Source of the DNA: Ptiloglossa arizonensis
Taxonomy: Eukaryota; Arthropoda; Insecta; Hymenoptera; Colletidae
Length of the DNA: 64,000 bases
NCBI RefSeq assembly: GCF_051014685.1
Contig: NC_135058.1
Span: 3,820,811 to 3,884,810, forward strand
Direction of reading: 5' to 3'
Under the pieces are notes generated by a model. It had not been told where the DNA came from. It saw only the letters and a list, made by a program, of their open reading frames with translations, and did no database searches. Of this stretch, positions 12,117 through 22,800 are shown piece by piece. How positions within the stretch are numbered: position 1 is the first letter of the stretch; the number at the start of each line of letters is the position of its first letter. The translations under genes and the position numbers were made by a program.

Positions 12117-12842
12117 ATTAAATGAGTGTAATAGTTATAATTTCTATTATAAATCATTTGAGCTATAGTTAAATTATACACTAATACTCTGAATACATAT
12201 TTAATATATTTTTTAATCTCTTTAGCCTCCAGAAGAATTTTATTTATACTATTTACTATATATAATAATTTACACAGAATCGGAAATAAATCTAATTATT
12301 TATTTATCATAATCATTTTTTTTTTCGCTTATCTTAAAAATTGGCATGTACTCGTTAAATGTTCGATTCATTTCTTTAATTTATTCATTAAATTGAATTA
12401 ATCTATTCTTTATAATAACTTTAATAAAATTAATCCCTATAAATTTGATAGAACTCATATTAAAATTTAATAATGAAATTTATTTTATTTGCCTAATTAA
12501 TGTAATTATTGCCCCTATCATTTGCTTAAACAAAAAAATCAATCATAATAATTATAGGATAGTCATCTGTTATACAAACATCTATTATAGTTATTTTATT
12601 AATAATTAACAAAAATACATTTTTAACATATTTCATTTTATATTCAATCATTTCTTTAATTTTAATTTTTATATTTCAAATAATAAAGATTAACTCTTCT
12701 TGCTTATTTAATATATTAACCTCTAGTAAAAGAAAAATTATTTTATACCCAATAATTATTATGTACACAAATTTCCCACCTATATCACTCTTTATACTGA
12801 AATAAATCGTCCTAGAAACATTAATAAATTCAAGAATAGAAT
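12117..12842 (+). pseudogene. nad2: Second nad2 NUMT copy, inverted relative to the first
   Basis: This segment is the reverse complement of 4,259-4,979 with scattered differences. It lacks both the N-terminus (lost at the repeat junction) and the C-terminal third (it stops at about ...ETLMNSR, where repeat E begins). Its lesions differ from those of the first copy. It has an extra T in a ten-T run near 12,316-12,325 and a TAA in place of the Trp TGA after ...FMLK near 12,797, but it keeps an open frame at the two sites broken in the left copy. Hence both descend from one intact sequence duplicated before decay. Confidence 0.9.
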
Positions 12843-12843
12843 T

Positions 12844-13269
12844 TACCGTGGAAGGTTTAATTTTGCATTTATTCGAAAGATGAAACATACAATACTTTGT
12901 ACAAATGTATTTATTTATTTTATCGCACGGTAGGGAATATCATACAAATGGAAATACTTATCTCTAATGTCGGTAAATTGTACTTGTCGCGCCATCTATT
13001 TGTGGAAATTAGAACAATTCCTCGACAAACTTGAGCGTTTCTCCGCCAGGTGTTTTCACCCCTTAAGTGTAGTTTAACCCTTTCTCCAATAGATGGCAAC
13101 CCATGTAATTACCACGTTACAGGGATTTGTAATTGCGGGTTCAGAATATATTTGCATACATACAAACTATAATTCCGATATGTAGAGGAATATTCATTTA
13201 TTTTATCCCACGGCTTCTTCGATCGTATTTGTTCGATCTAACCAAATATTTCAAGAAATTGATGGCTTT
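12844..13269 (+). repeat. Repeat E, right copy
   Basis: Direct copy of 414-840 in the same orientation, beginning at TACCGTGGAAGG immediately after the truncated nad2. It is followed by satellite in the same register as the left copy, so E plus satellite forms one duplicated segment flanking the NUMT block on both sides. Confidence 0.85.
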
Positions 13270-15065
13270 TTATACCGAAACATTGTCAAAAATTGTTTAA
13301 TCTACGGTCCAACGACGGTTGTTAATAATTATGATAAATAAATGTCAAGATATTGCGAAGTCTGCGAAGGCGAACGGTTTCAGTGAATGTTTGTTCATTT
13401 CAGCGATTGCTATTAACATTTACGCATGTTCCCTATATTGATCGAACAATGTGCATCTTATTTATGTATTGCAATTAATTAAGAAACTTATCGAAATTGA
13501 TTTTGATCGAGACTCCACGTTAAAACGTGTTTCGTAAAGTTTTAAAGCACGGAAAGTAACAATTGTTCATTAGATACATTAATTTAACATTTGTTTAATT
13601 CTTATAATTTACACAATACGCGTAGAAGTGGTATTTTTTACACAAAAGTGCCAAAATTCAATTAATCGCTTTTTTAGATAGAAAAATCGCCGCGATAAAT
13701 ACTTGTGAATCGATAATCGATACGTGTAGCCTTGAGAATGTCAGTTGGATCTCAAGGAAAAATTCCTTCGCGAACAAGGAATATTTCAACGAAATGATAT
13801 TTTAAGGCATTATTTATACTAGGACATTGTTAATAATTGTCTAATGTATAATCCTACGACGGTTGTTAATAATTATGATAAACAAACATCAAGATATTGC
13901 AAAATCTGCGAAGACGAACGGTTTCGGTGAATGTTTGTTCATTTCCGCGATTGTTACTAACATTTATGCATGTTCTCGATATTAATTGAACAATGTGCAT
14001 CTTATTTATGCATTAAAAATGATTAAGTAACTTACAGAAATTGTTTTTGATCGAGATTCATAGTAAAACGTGTTTCGGAAAGTTTTAAAGCATGGAAAGT
14101 AACAATTGTTTATTAGATACATTAATTTAACATTTGTTTAATTTTTATAATTTACACAATACGCGTAGAAGTTTCATTTTTTACTCCAAAGCGGCGAAAT
14201 TCAATTAATCGCTTTTCTAAATAGAAAAATCTTCGCGATGATCGATACGTGTAGCCTTGAGAATGTCGGTTGCACCTCAATGAAAAATTCCTTCCTGAAC
14301 AAAGAATATTTCAACGAAATGATATTTTAAACCATTATTTATACTAGGAAATTGTTAATAATGGTTTAATCTACAATCCTACGACGATTGTTAATAAATA
14401 TGATAAATGAACGTCAGGATATTGCGAAATCTGCGAAGGCGAACGGTTTCGGTGAATGTTTGTTCATTTCCGCGATTGTTACCAACATTTATACATGCTC
14501 CGAACATTTATCTTACAATATGCATCTTATTTATGCATTAAATATGATTGATTCGCCTACAGCAATTAATTTTGACCGAGATTCGAGGTATAAACGTGTT
14601 TCTTAATGTTTCAAAGCATGGAAAGTAACAATTGTTTATTAGATACATTAATTTAACATTTGTTTCGTTCTTATAATTTTCGGATTATGCGTGGAAGCTG
14701 TATTCTTGATGTAAAAGCGTCGAAATTCAATTAATCGCTTTTCTAGATAGAAAAACCATCGTGATAGACGTTTGTGAATCGATAAACATTTCCAGCCTTG
14801 ACAATGTCGGTTTGATCTCAATAAGAACAATTCCATCGCGAACAAAGAATATTTCAACGAAATGATATTTTAAGCCATTATTTATACTAGGACATTGTTA
14901 ATAATTGTTTAATCTACGGTCCTACGACGGTTGTTAATAATTATGATAAACAAACATCAAGATATTGCGAAATCTGGGAAGGCGAATTGCTTTAGCGAAT
15001 GTTTATGTCTCTAGGCGATTGTTAGAAACATTTTTCCACGTTCCGAACTTTTATGTTACAGTATG
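13270..15065 (+). repeat. ~543 bp satellite, right block (about 3.3 monomers)
   Basis: Anchors TTGTTAATAA at 13,319, 13,863, 14,388 and 14,931 give spacings of 544, 525 and 543 bp. Each monomer includes the CAAGATATTGC...CTGCGAAG...GTGAATGTTTGTTCATTT core, an ACACAATACGCGTAGAAG-type segment and a CGATACGTGTAGCCTTG segment. Short open frames inside (for example at 14,388-14,606) recur by virtue of the repeat and have no recognisable protein. The fourth monomer decays after about 15,060. Confidence 0.92.
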
Positions 15066-15340
15066 TGAATTAAATTTTATCGGAAAATTTAACGAAGAGT
15101 TTGGTATACACATATTTCTCCATTTTTTATGAAAATTAACTTTTGTAAACTAATTAATGGTTTGCACTGTAAAATTTGGGAATATGAATGTTACAAAATG
15201 CATTTTCTTTTGCATTGTAAATGAATAATTTGCTTATAAAGATTAATTTAGGTTGCAAATCGAGAAATATATGAATATCAATATTTTGCTTTCATTTTCG
15301 AAATCAATTAATTTCTGAAAACTAACTAATGATTTATGAT
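15066..15340. other. Spacer between opposing satellite blocks
   Basis: AT-rich sequence with no clear similarity to the satellite consensus. It forms the loop between the forward satellite at 13,270-15,065 and its inverted partial copy at 15,341-15,988. I see no gene in it. Confidence 0.5.
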
Positions 15341-15988
15341 ACCTAAATAAGATGCATATTGTTCGATCAATATTGGGAACATGCATAAATGTTAGTAACA
15401 ATCGCGGAAATGAACAAACATTCACCGAAACCGTTCGTCTTCGCAGATTTTGCAATATCTTGATGTTTGTTTATCATAATTATTAACAACCGTCGTAGGA
15501 TTATACATTAGACAATTATTAACAATGTCCTAGTATAAATAATGCCTTAAAATATCATTTCGTTGAAATATTCCTTGTTCGCGAAGGAATTTTTCCTTGA
15601 GATCCAACTGACATTCTCAAGGCTACACGTATCGATTATCGATTCACAAGTATTTATCGCGATGATTTTTCTATCTAAAAAAGCGATTAATTGAATTTCG
15701 GCACTTTTATGTAAAAAACACAACTTCTACGCGTATTGTGTAAATTATAAGAATTAAACAAATGTTAACTTAATGCATTTAATGAACAATTGTTACTTTC
15801 CATGCTTAAAAACTTTACGAAATACGTTTTAACATCGAGTCTCGATCAAAATCAATTTCTATAAGTTTCTTAATTAATTGCAATACATAAATAAGATGCA
15901 CATTGTTCGATCAATATTGGGAACATGTATAAATGTTAGTAACAATCACGGAAATGAACGAACATTCACCGAAACCGTTCGCCTTCGA
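15341..15988 (-). repeat. ~543 bp satellite, inverted block (about 1.2 monomers)
   Basis: The reverse complement of this block follows 13,370-14,010 closely, including monomer-specific variants such as TGCAAAATCTGCGAAGACG and ATCCTACGACGG that other monomers lack. It is therefore an inverted duplication of that particular stretch rather than an independent array. It ends abruptly at about 15,988 (CCGTTCGCCTTCG) at the junction with GC-rich sequence. Confidence 0.88.
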
Positions 15989-16424
15989 AAATTTCGATTA
16001 GATCGAACAAAGACAATGGAAGAACCGGTAAGTGACCTTACGGAGGGTATATAAGGAGCCCCCGGTTGTTTAAAATTTCATTCTTCCTGGAGCCTCGGAG
16101 GTGGATGGATCGCGTCGTTTTAGGTTTATGGAAGGGGGACCCCCACCTTGGTAACCGGCACTGGCCGCCGGTAGGCGGTGGTCAGTACTGGCGACCACTC
16201 TCTCAATCCTTTCTTTGGTTTTTAATTGTTTCTTTCTGTAATTTATTTTATTTGTTCTCTGATTTTACTTTGTACTTGCTTTTCCATGTTTATTTTTTTG
16301 TCATTCTTGCTTTTATTTCCTTTGTTACTGCATGACTGTATTTAATCACTAACCAACTTCATTTCTATTTTCTATCATTTTTTTATCATGCCTTGACTTT
16401 AGGTTTCTCTTAGGTAGGCACACC
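15989..16424 (+). other. GC-rich block with a TATA box; origin unknown
   Basis: At 16,048 the motif GTATATAAGG is followed about 30 bp later by a pyrimidine-rich TTCATTCTTCC stretch, a plausible TATA-type core promoter. Then comes GC-rich sequence with short inverted repeats (GGGGGACCCCC near 16,135; CCGGCACTGGCCGCCGG near 16,156). After about 16,200 it becomes T-rich. The abrupt composition change against the satellite suggests an inserted element, perhaps part of a retroelement, but no protein or terminal repeat confirms that. The 89-residue open frame here shows no known motif. Confidence 0.35.
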
Positions 16425-16687
16425 GGAGAACGAAGAACGAAGATCGAAGAACGAAGAACGAAGAACGAAGAACGAAGAACGAAGAACGAAGAACGAAGAA
16501 CGAAGAACGAAGAACGAAGAACGAAGAACGAAGAACGAAGAACGAAGAACGAAGAACGAAGAACGAAGAACGAAGAACGAAGAACGAAGAACGAAGAACG
16601 AAGAACGAAGAACGAAGAACGAAGAACGAAGAACGAAGAACGAAGAACGAAGAGCGAAGAACGAAGAACGAAGAACGAAGAATGAAG
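16425..16687. repeat. (CGAAGAA)n 7 bp microsatellite
   Basis: About 36 nearly perfect copies of the 7-mer CGAAGAA fill this stretch, with rare variants (GATCG near 16,443, GAGCG near 16,651). Seven is not a multiple of three, so the minus-strand frames read an artificial FVLRSSF heptapeptide repeat. The CGAAGAA unit also occurs inside the 12-mer of the large 5-12 kb array. Confidence 0.97.
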
Positions 16688-16988
16688 AGGACACTATCGT
16701 CGCAACCGCCGTGGGATCTTTGGTTAAGCTTGGAATAAGTTAATTTTAAGGCCACCGTGTACAAATATCTGTTATCTGTCAAGCAATTATCCAATCTTTA
16801 GTTTATTTTTGCTCGCTTGCTCGTATCTCCGTCCGGTCACCACTGCTTGTTGCATAAGCAAGTGACCGGCCGTGTAGGCGGTCCGAACGGTCGATCGCCG
16901 TCTCTTCTGGTGCGTCCGCTTCCAGAGAGAACATGCTGCGAACGCAGGGACAGGTGTTCGCATCGGTCCCTGTGGAAGCCCTGTGCCA

Positions 16989-17311
16989 TAAGACCCTCTC
17001 TTCGTCATCCTTCGTAAGTTAGGTCCACGCTTTGCGTGGTTCCTGACGCGGAGTTGGGAGAAACGGGGCACTCTATATGAGTGGACGGCGTCGTGCATTT
17101 CCTGTTTAATCGAGCCCACTGAGGGGAAACGGGACCGACCTAGTAGGACCAACTGCACGGTTCGTGTCGCGTCTTTCCCAATTTTGCCTAATTTTTCCAT
17201 AATATAATTGCTTGGCAGAACTAAACGAGGAGATCGAAGGAACATTGTTTCCTTCTATCTCTGGAGTTTAGTAATTTCGTTTGTACCGCGTATCGAGGGA
17301 GATCGATGGAA
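16989..17311. repeat. Dispersed repeat, left copy of an inverted pair
   Basis: This stretch matches the reverse complement of 18,548-18,880 over most of its length, with many substitutions and a few indels. Shared landmarks include CTCTCTTCGTCATCCTTCGT, GAGTTAGGTCCACGCTT (or AAGTTAGG), TTTCCCAATTTTGCCT and CGAGGGAGATCGATG. At 17,231-17,340 two short hairpin-forming blocks (GAGATCGAAGGAAC...TTCCTTCTATCTCT and a T-for-A variant) follow each other. The family identity is unknown. The partner copy keeps related coding frames; see findings. Confidence 0.75.
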
Positions 17312-17849
17312 CTTTGATTCCATCTATCTCTCTCCGGGTCTCCGCTCGCAGCAACCTCCACGCGGTGAGACCTGGTAATCGGTATTACTCGCGACGAACA
17401 ATAATTCTTCGTCGTGGGTAGTACCGAGCTAATTGGCTGCGAATTTAGAATTGATTTTATCGTTTACGTTATAAGAGTTAAGCAAATGTAAAGTTAATCT
17501 ATCTGTGGTTGATGTGTCATTATTTCCATGTTTTCTATCATTAAGGAACATGTCAGAAAGCTTCTTTCACTTGGAAAGATTTTACATCGCTACTAATGCC
17601 GAGCTAATCGGCTTTGTACTTAGACTAGTTATTTAATGTATAAGAATAAATTGTATATTGTAGAGCAGAAAAATTTTTGAGGCGCATAAGAATGTATGAT
17701 TCTTAAAGTATGGCGATAACTAATTGTATGATTGTAACTGGAAGAAATTTGTATCTTATACTAAACAAACGACACATATTCAGAATATATCCTGTTTCTT
17801 AATTACAACCTTCTTCTTCCTTTTCTGTATTGTCATGAGTCACGTCACC
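17312..17849. other. Interior of the inverted pair, no gene seen
   Basis: The stretch contains a weak direct duplication of GAGCTAATTGGCTGCGAATT (17,427) as GAGCTAATCGGCTTTGTACT (17,598), about 170 bp apart, and otherwise AT-rich sequence without coding signal. Confidence 0.4.
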
Positions 17850-18470
17850 AATAATTGAAGAACGTTATTTCCATGAATCCGTGGAATAAGATACACCTCG
17901 AGTATCATGTTCTCCTAATACCGAGTCTTAAAATCGGACATTTTCTAAAATTTTTGTCTAATTTTCGGACTTTGGTATCAGGAGCACATGATATGCGAGG
18001 AAGTGGCATATTTTCGCAGATTCTTGGAAATGACGTCAAATTCCAAGAATCTTTACGAATTAAGATTTTACGAGAATTTCGTATGAATCTCTGAACTTTT
18101 GACATATTTTTCGTCTACTTCGGAACTTTGGTATCAGGATAACATAATAGCCGAGGAGATATTCTCATTCTTCCTCGAGGAGGATTCATCGAAATGACGT
18201 CAAATTCTAAGAATTTCCGCAAATTGAGATTTTGCGGGATTTTCGAATGAATTTCCGAACTTTTGCTGGAAATTTTCGTCGATTTTGGTCTTTGGTAACA
18301 GGATAACATGATAGTCGAGAAGGTATTCTTATTTCGGGGATTTCTGGAAATGACGTCAAATTCCAAGAATTTCCGCGAATTGAGATTTTGCGAGATTTTC
18401 GAATGAATTTCTGAACTTTGGCCAAATTTTTCGACGATTTTGAAATTTTTGGTAATTTAGCAATGTGATA
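17850..18470. repeat. ~160 bp tandem repeat, about three direct units plus one inverted
   Basis: The core TGACGTCAAATTC occurs at 18,031, 18,195 and 18,351, spaced 164 and 156 bp, each followed by AGAATTTCCGC-type sequence, GAGATTTTGCG and TTTCGAATGAATTTC. Upstream, 17,850-17,925 reads as the reverse complement of the same unit, so the array contains an inversion near 17,930. TGACGTCA is a palindromic CRE-like octamer, but its repetition here follows from the repeat. Confidence 0.85.
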
Positions 18471-18547
18471 GGATCTGGTTAAGGAATTGGAGGCAAATAA
18501 TGGGTAAAAATAAACTTTTGTTGTTATTAAAAATGAATTTATTCAAA

Positions 18548-18880
18548 GATATCAATACATCGATCTCCCTCGACACGCAATACTAACAAAATTACTAAAC
18601 CGGGAAGATGGAAGGAATCAAAGTTCCTTCGACTTAGTTCTGTCAAACTAAGTCGAACTAAGCAATATGGAAAAAATGAGGCAAAATTGGGAAAGTCGCG
18701 ACGCGTACCGTGGAGTTGGTTCTACTAAGTCGGTCCTGTTCTCCTCACTGGGCCCGATTAAAGAGGAAATGCGCGACGCCTCCACTCTTCTAGAGTGCCC
18801 TGTTTATCCCAACTTCGCATCAGGAGCACACGCTAAGCGTGGACCTAACTCACGAAGGATGACGAAGAGAGGGGTCTTAT
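18548..18880. repeat. Dispersed repeat, right copy of the inverted pair
   Basis: Inverted counterpart of 16,989-17,311. It contains CATCGATCTCCCTCGA at its left end and GACGAAGAGAGGGGTCTTAT at its right end. Together the two copies bound about 1.2 kb of DNA in which the ~160 bp tandem repeat lies. This arrangement could be a transposon with long inverted ends or two independent insertions; no target duplication was identified. Confidence 0.75.
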
Positions 18881-19759
18881 CCTGGATACTGATACACCCC
18901 TATAAGAATTCATGATAAGTAATGAAATTTTTCAATTGCTAGTGACTCTATAGCACGAATTGATTTGTGCTAGGTTTTTAAGGTACTCCAATTAGTTTGT
19001 TTCCGTAAAAGAGCGATTTAAATCTAGTAGACGGTAAAGATAGTCCTTGTGTCAGCATCTAGCGTCCTGAATAGCAATTATTCCTCGAAAAACTTGGGAG
19101 AATAGCCACAAATTGCGCCACTTGCACTATGTAAGCGCAAAATCATCTTATTAAGCGATTTTACAAGCAATTGTTAAAAATCCTCTCTACCTGTATCGAC
19201 TTCGACGGTGCTGTTGAACACAGTTCCTGGAATTATTCTTCTTAAACGTTGACGTCGCTGCGAATCCAGTCTTAATTACGAGGTCGGTATTTCAGATCGT
19301 GTGAGAGCAGCTCTCGTAAAATGAAACGTTAACTTTATGTATATCTCATCCGTGATACAAATTCGTAATGAATTTTCAATCTGTCCTATATCTCATCGGT
19401 TCTTGTATTTTGTTCATCCGTTAGAATTTATGAAGTCTGCAAGTTTACTCGGTGTCTTTGTACTTAAAATTAGTTATTTATCACTATGTTTTTGATATCA
19501 AGTTTTTGTTCGCCGTTCCGGTGTTTAAAAGTGTCAATACAGCCAACCTTCAACTAAAGGAAACGACAATGATCGAGCGATACTATCGATAAAACTTCAA
19601 AAATCAATAGCGAGCACGAGAGCGACTGAGCAAAGAAAAAATGCCGCGAAATGATTTGTGTATCTATGGAAGAAAGTGTTGTAACGCATAAAACGTGAAG
19701 GATGTGGTTTCAATGATTTCGATCTTTAGTATCGCGAGAGTCTTGGAATGCTACAAAAA
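18881..19759. other. Intergenic, no gene seen
   Basis: Mixed-composition DNA without recognisable coding frames. The last ~150 bp may be a decayed 5' part of the mariner relic that follows, but I could not align it. Confidence 0.4.
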
Positions 19760-19882
19760 TTTAAAGATGAGGAATTGCAGCTTCTTTTGGAAGGAAATCG
19801 TGCTCGGGTGGAAAAGGAATTTGCTCGAGAGCTCGAGGTAAGTCGAAAAACGATTTCCTATCGCCTACGTAAATTAGGGTGA
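19760..19882 (+). pseudogene. mariner transposase relic, helix-turn-helix region
   Basis: Translation from 19,760 gives FKDEELQLLLEGN, then RARVEKEFARELEVS and RKTISYRLRKLG before TGA at 19,880-19,882. This matches the second DNA-binding helix-turn-helix of mariner transposases, in which an acidic ...DEELQ.LL block precedes ...ELA..L.VS..TIS.RL..LG. No catalytic domain follows, so this is a short relic. It belongs to a different copy from the one at the left edge of the window. Confidence 0.75.
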
Positions 19883-22800
19883 ACTCAAAAGACAATTCCT
19901 AGATTCCGCGCCCAAAAAAGAAAGTACCGAATTGATTCGTGGACCCAAATTACATTATTGTCAATAATGTAAATTTGTACTCTTAACTTTAAACGAGTTC
20001 CGTAATCGTATACTGTTGCTCGAATGTACTTTTTCTCGCGATAAAGCCATATAATCTCGGTGCAGGGAGTGCACTCTGTACAAATGATCAAATATAGCGG
20101 CATTACGCAACGCATCGAGGTACGGTAATACACGCAGCCGGTAATTTATGACGTACTAAAAGTTTTCGATGCCCGCGAGTGTTGCGGGACGAGCGGTAAC
20201 TTGTCACGACTCGCGACTCGCGACTTTTGAAAACGAATTCTCTCGTTAGTTATCGTTTTAACCTTCAAAGTTTCGTACGCGTGGAAGTTGGTGGCCAGTC
20301 AATACTTGTCAAACGCGATGACAAAATATTCGCCAAAGCGTTTAGGATTTTACATAAATGCGTAAGTATATTTACCCGTGAAATCGTAAATCGAGAGTCA
20401 GGCTATCCAAGGGTACACGGTTTTTCCAACGGTACGTACTTACGTACGTGCGATCGGAAAATTTGAAGGCCCGTGAGAAAAACGCAAGGAGAGAGCCGTC
20501 AGTTGCGGCTATCGATAGAAGCTCTCTGTTGCGTCGTCGTTTACGCGGACTTGAGAGATGTTATTACGACGGAAAATGTTGTTTTTGGAACGGAAAGATA
20601 CTACTCCGTATAGTCGAACAGCGCGAACGCGGGGCACGTGGTGTCGAGACATTTGCCTCGATCGATACTAGGGTTAGATTTGTTTACGGTCTATATCGTT
20701 CTCGCGTTGTGTCTCTTCTTTCGACCTGCGCGTCACTTTGAGCTCCAGAACGATCTTATACATTCTTGAAAACCAATCGCGTCGAAAGGATACGGCACGA
20801 CCGATGTTCGATAAATCGAAACCAACGTCGTGGAATTCTCTTTACGAGGAGGTTAGGTACACGTTAAACACGGCTGAGTTGGTCTTTCTCGTGCTTCCAC
20901 GAGAAACCGTGCGTCCGAGAGGACCGTATCAACATTGACACGATTGTCAACATCGACTTTGACTTTGATTTCAACTTTACATCCGCGAGACAACATCAAC
21001 AGTGTGACTGTTAAGAACACGTGGGGTCAGGTTTACGTTGCGTAGTTTTTGAGACTGTCCTTCCGTTATTTAGAAAGTTGTTCGCGTTTTCAAGGACTGT
21101 TGGGGCACTGTTGGAAAAGTATCAGGCTAACTTTCTCCAGGAAAGAGTTCAACCATGCTTTGAACGCCACTCGATGCATCATCGTGGGTCCACGCACGGT
21201 GAACGAATTATGCCAATGTCATAGGATGGTTTTCTCTCGAAGAAACGATTCCGCGTGCAACGTCCCTTCGTAGCCTTGTTGCAGGGCGATTGCACTTGAT
21301 CTTGTAGACGTTGCGCGATGAACGAACTGCTTCAATTTTCATCTTCTACTCTAACGTGTTCACGGCTAAATACACGGTCTTTCGTGGATGGTGGGAGGAA
21401 GCTTGAACTTTGTCAGAACCGAGTTCAATGGAAGGATATTAAGAATACCTCGAGTGGTTCAAGTACGATACATTTTGAATAAAGTTTCTTCAATTTTTAC
21501 GCGATAAATTCAAGTCGAGCATCTTCCGACTGTATCAATATTTAAAACTTTCCTTTTAACTTCTTTCCAAGAAGATGGTTCGCATGCTTGCTCTTGAATA
21601 AGTAATCATCCATTAGAATCATGTTGAATTTAGAGTACTCTAAAGAGTGTAACACACTAACTACGACACGTTAGAATCATGTTGAATTTAGAATACTCTA
21701 AAGAGTGTATAACACACTAACTTGAATACTCTAAATGTTCGACTATAAGATTTAAAAATATATCCCGTGTGTTCAATTACGGTGCATTCGACATCCTGAA
21801 GGGTTCAATAATATAGCACGTATGAAAACACATCTTTAGGCATCAATCGAGAAATACTTCTCGAATACCGAAAGACTTTAACAAATATCGTGGATGCCCC
21901 GAGCACTTCTACCATTTACGTTACGTTACACACAAATCACTTCATCCAGTCACCAACCATACGTTTCTAATCGTATTACGTTTCCGATTATCGTTAAATA
22001 AAATATATCTACCGAAGTTCTGTCTTTAACGGTCCTAAAGGGTATCGAAGGTGGAAAAGGAGAAGGGCCTGATGGTGGACTAATCAGTAAAGCAACCTAG
22101 AAGGCCCTGCCTTATACGCCGGGACATTGAGATATCGATAACGGATCGTATATATACCGATCGGAGCAGGTACGGGAACTTGCGGGAAATGGTCGGTGGT
22201 CAGTTCCCTCTGGTGGCAAGCGTGGGTAGCGCCGCCACATGCCATCTCACGATCGCCTTCGTGAATTTTGCGGCGTCGAGAACTTTCGAATGAATTTCTT
22301 TTTCTGGCAAAGTCCGCGCATGGGAGTCTCTCCTAACGGACAACAATCGCAGATCTCGTCCTTACGAGAAAGCACCGCAACGAGCGGTGATAATCTTTCG
22401 CGTTTTATCGCGAGGCAATTTGTTACGCATTGCGTTCGTGCGTTGCAGTATCGAATCGGGGCGGCGCGTGTTCAGATTCTTAATCGATTCGATTAACCAA
22501 CGTTTATTAATGTAACTCGATTCTATGCATTCCTTTCACGTGCAATCATAACGCCGTGTTTCCTCGCGTGCATCCGGCTCGGTAATAAACCACGGGCATC
22601 GATCGACGCAACTTGAAATATGTGATTTTCCATTGGCGCTTAACGAATCCGATTTTACAGATAGAGTTTCCACCGTTACGGTCCGCGCGTCATTCGTTTT
22701 GCATTACGCGAATGTATTTCATTATTGTTACAAAGTTATCTCGTTACTTCGCGCCACCGTGTCGCTGTACACATCCGCGTGTGCACACGCGTGCGTCCGT

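Noticed and set aside
5233..12168. Open frames of 400-1,070 codons, such as 6,600-9,734 and 8,291-11,503 on the plus strand, looking like giant FVSPFLSSFLRFFLRF-repeat membrane proteins
   Set aside because: The plus strand in that part of the array has almost no A and the other strand almost no T, so stop codons cannot occur in any frame. All six frames are open and none has start, splice or family features.
16399..16794. 131-codon frame with a perfect SSFFVLR heptapeptide repeat
   Set aside because: It is the minus-strand reading of the 7 bp microsatellite; each frame gives the same heptad.
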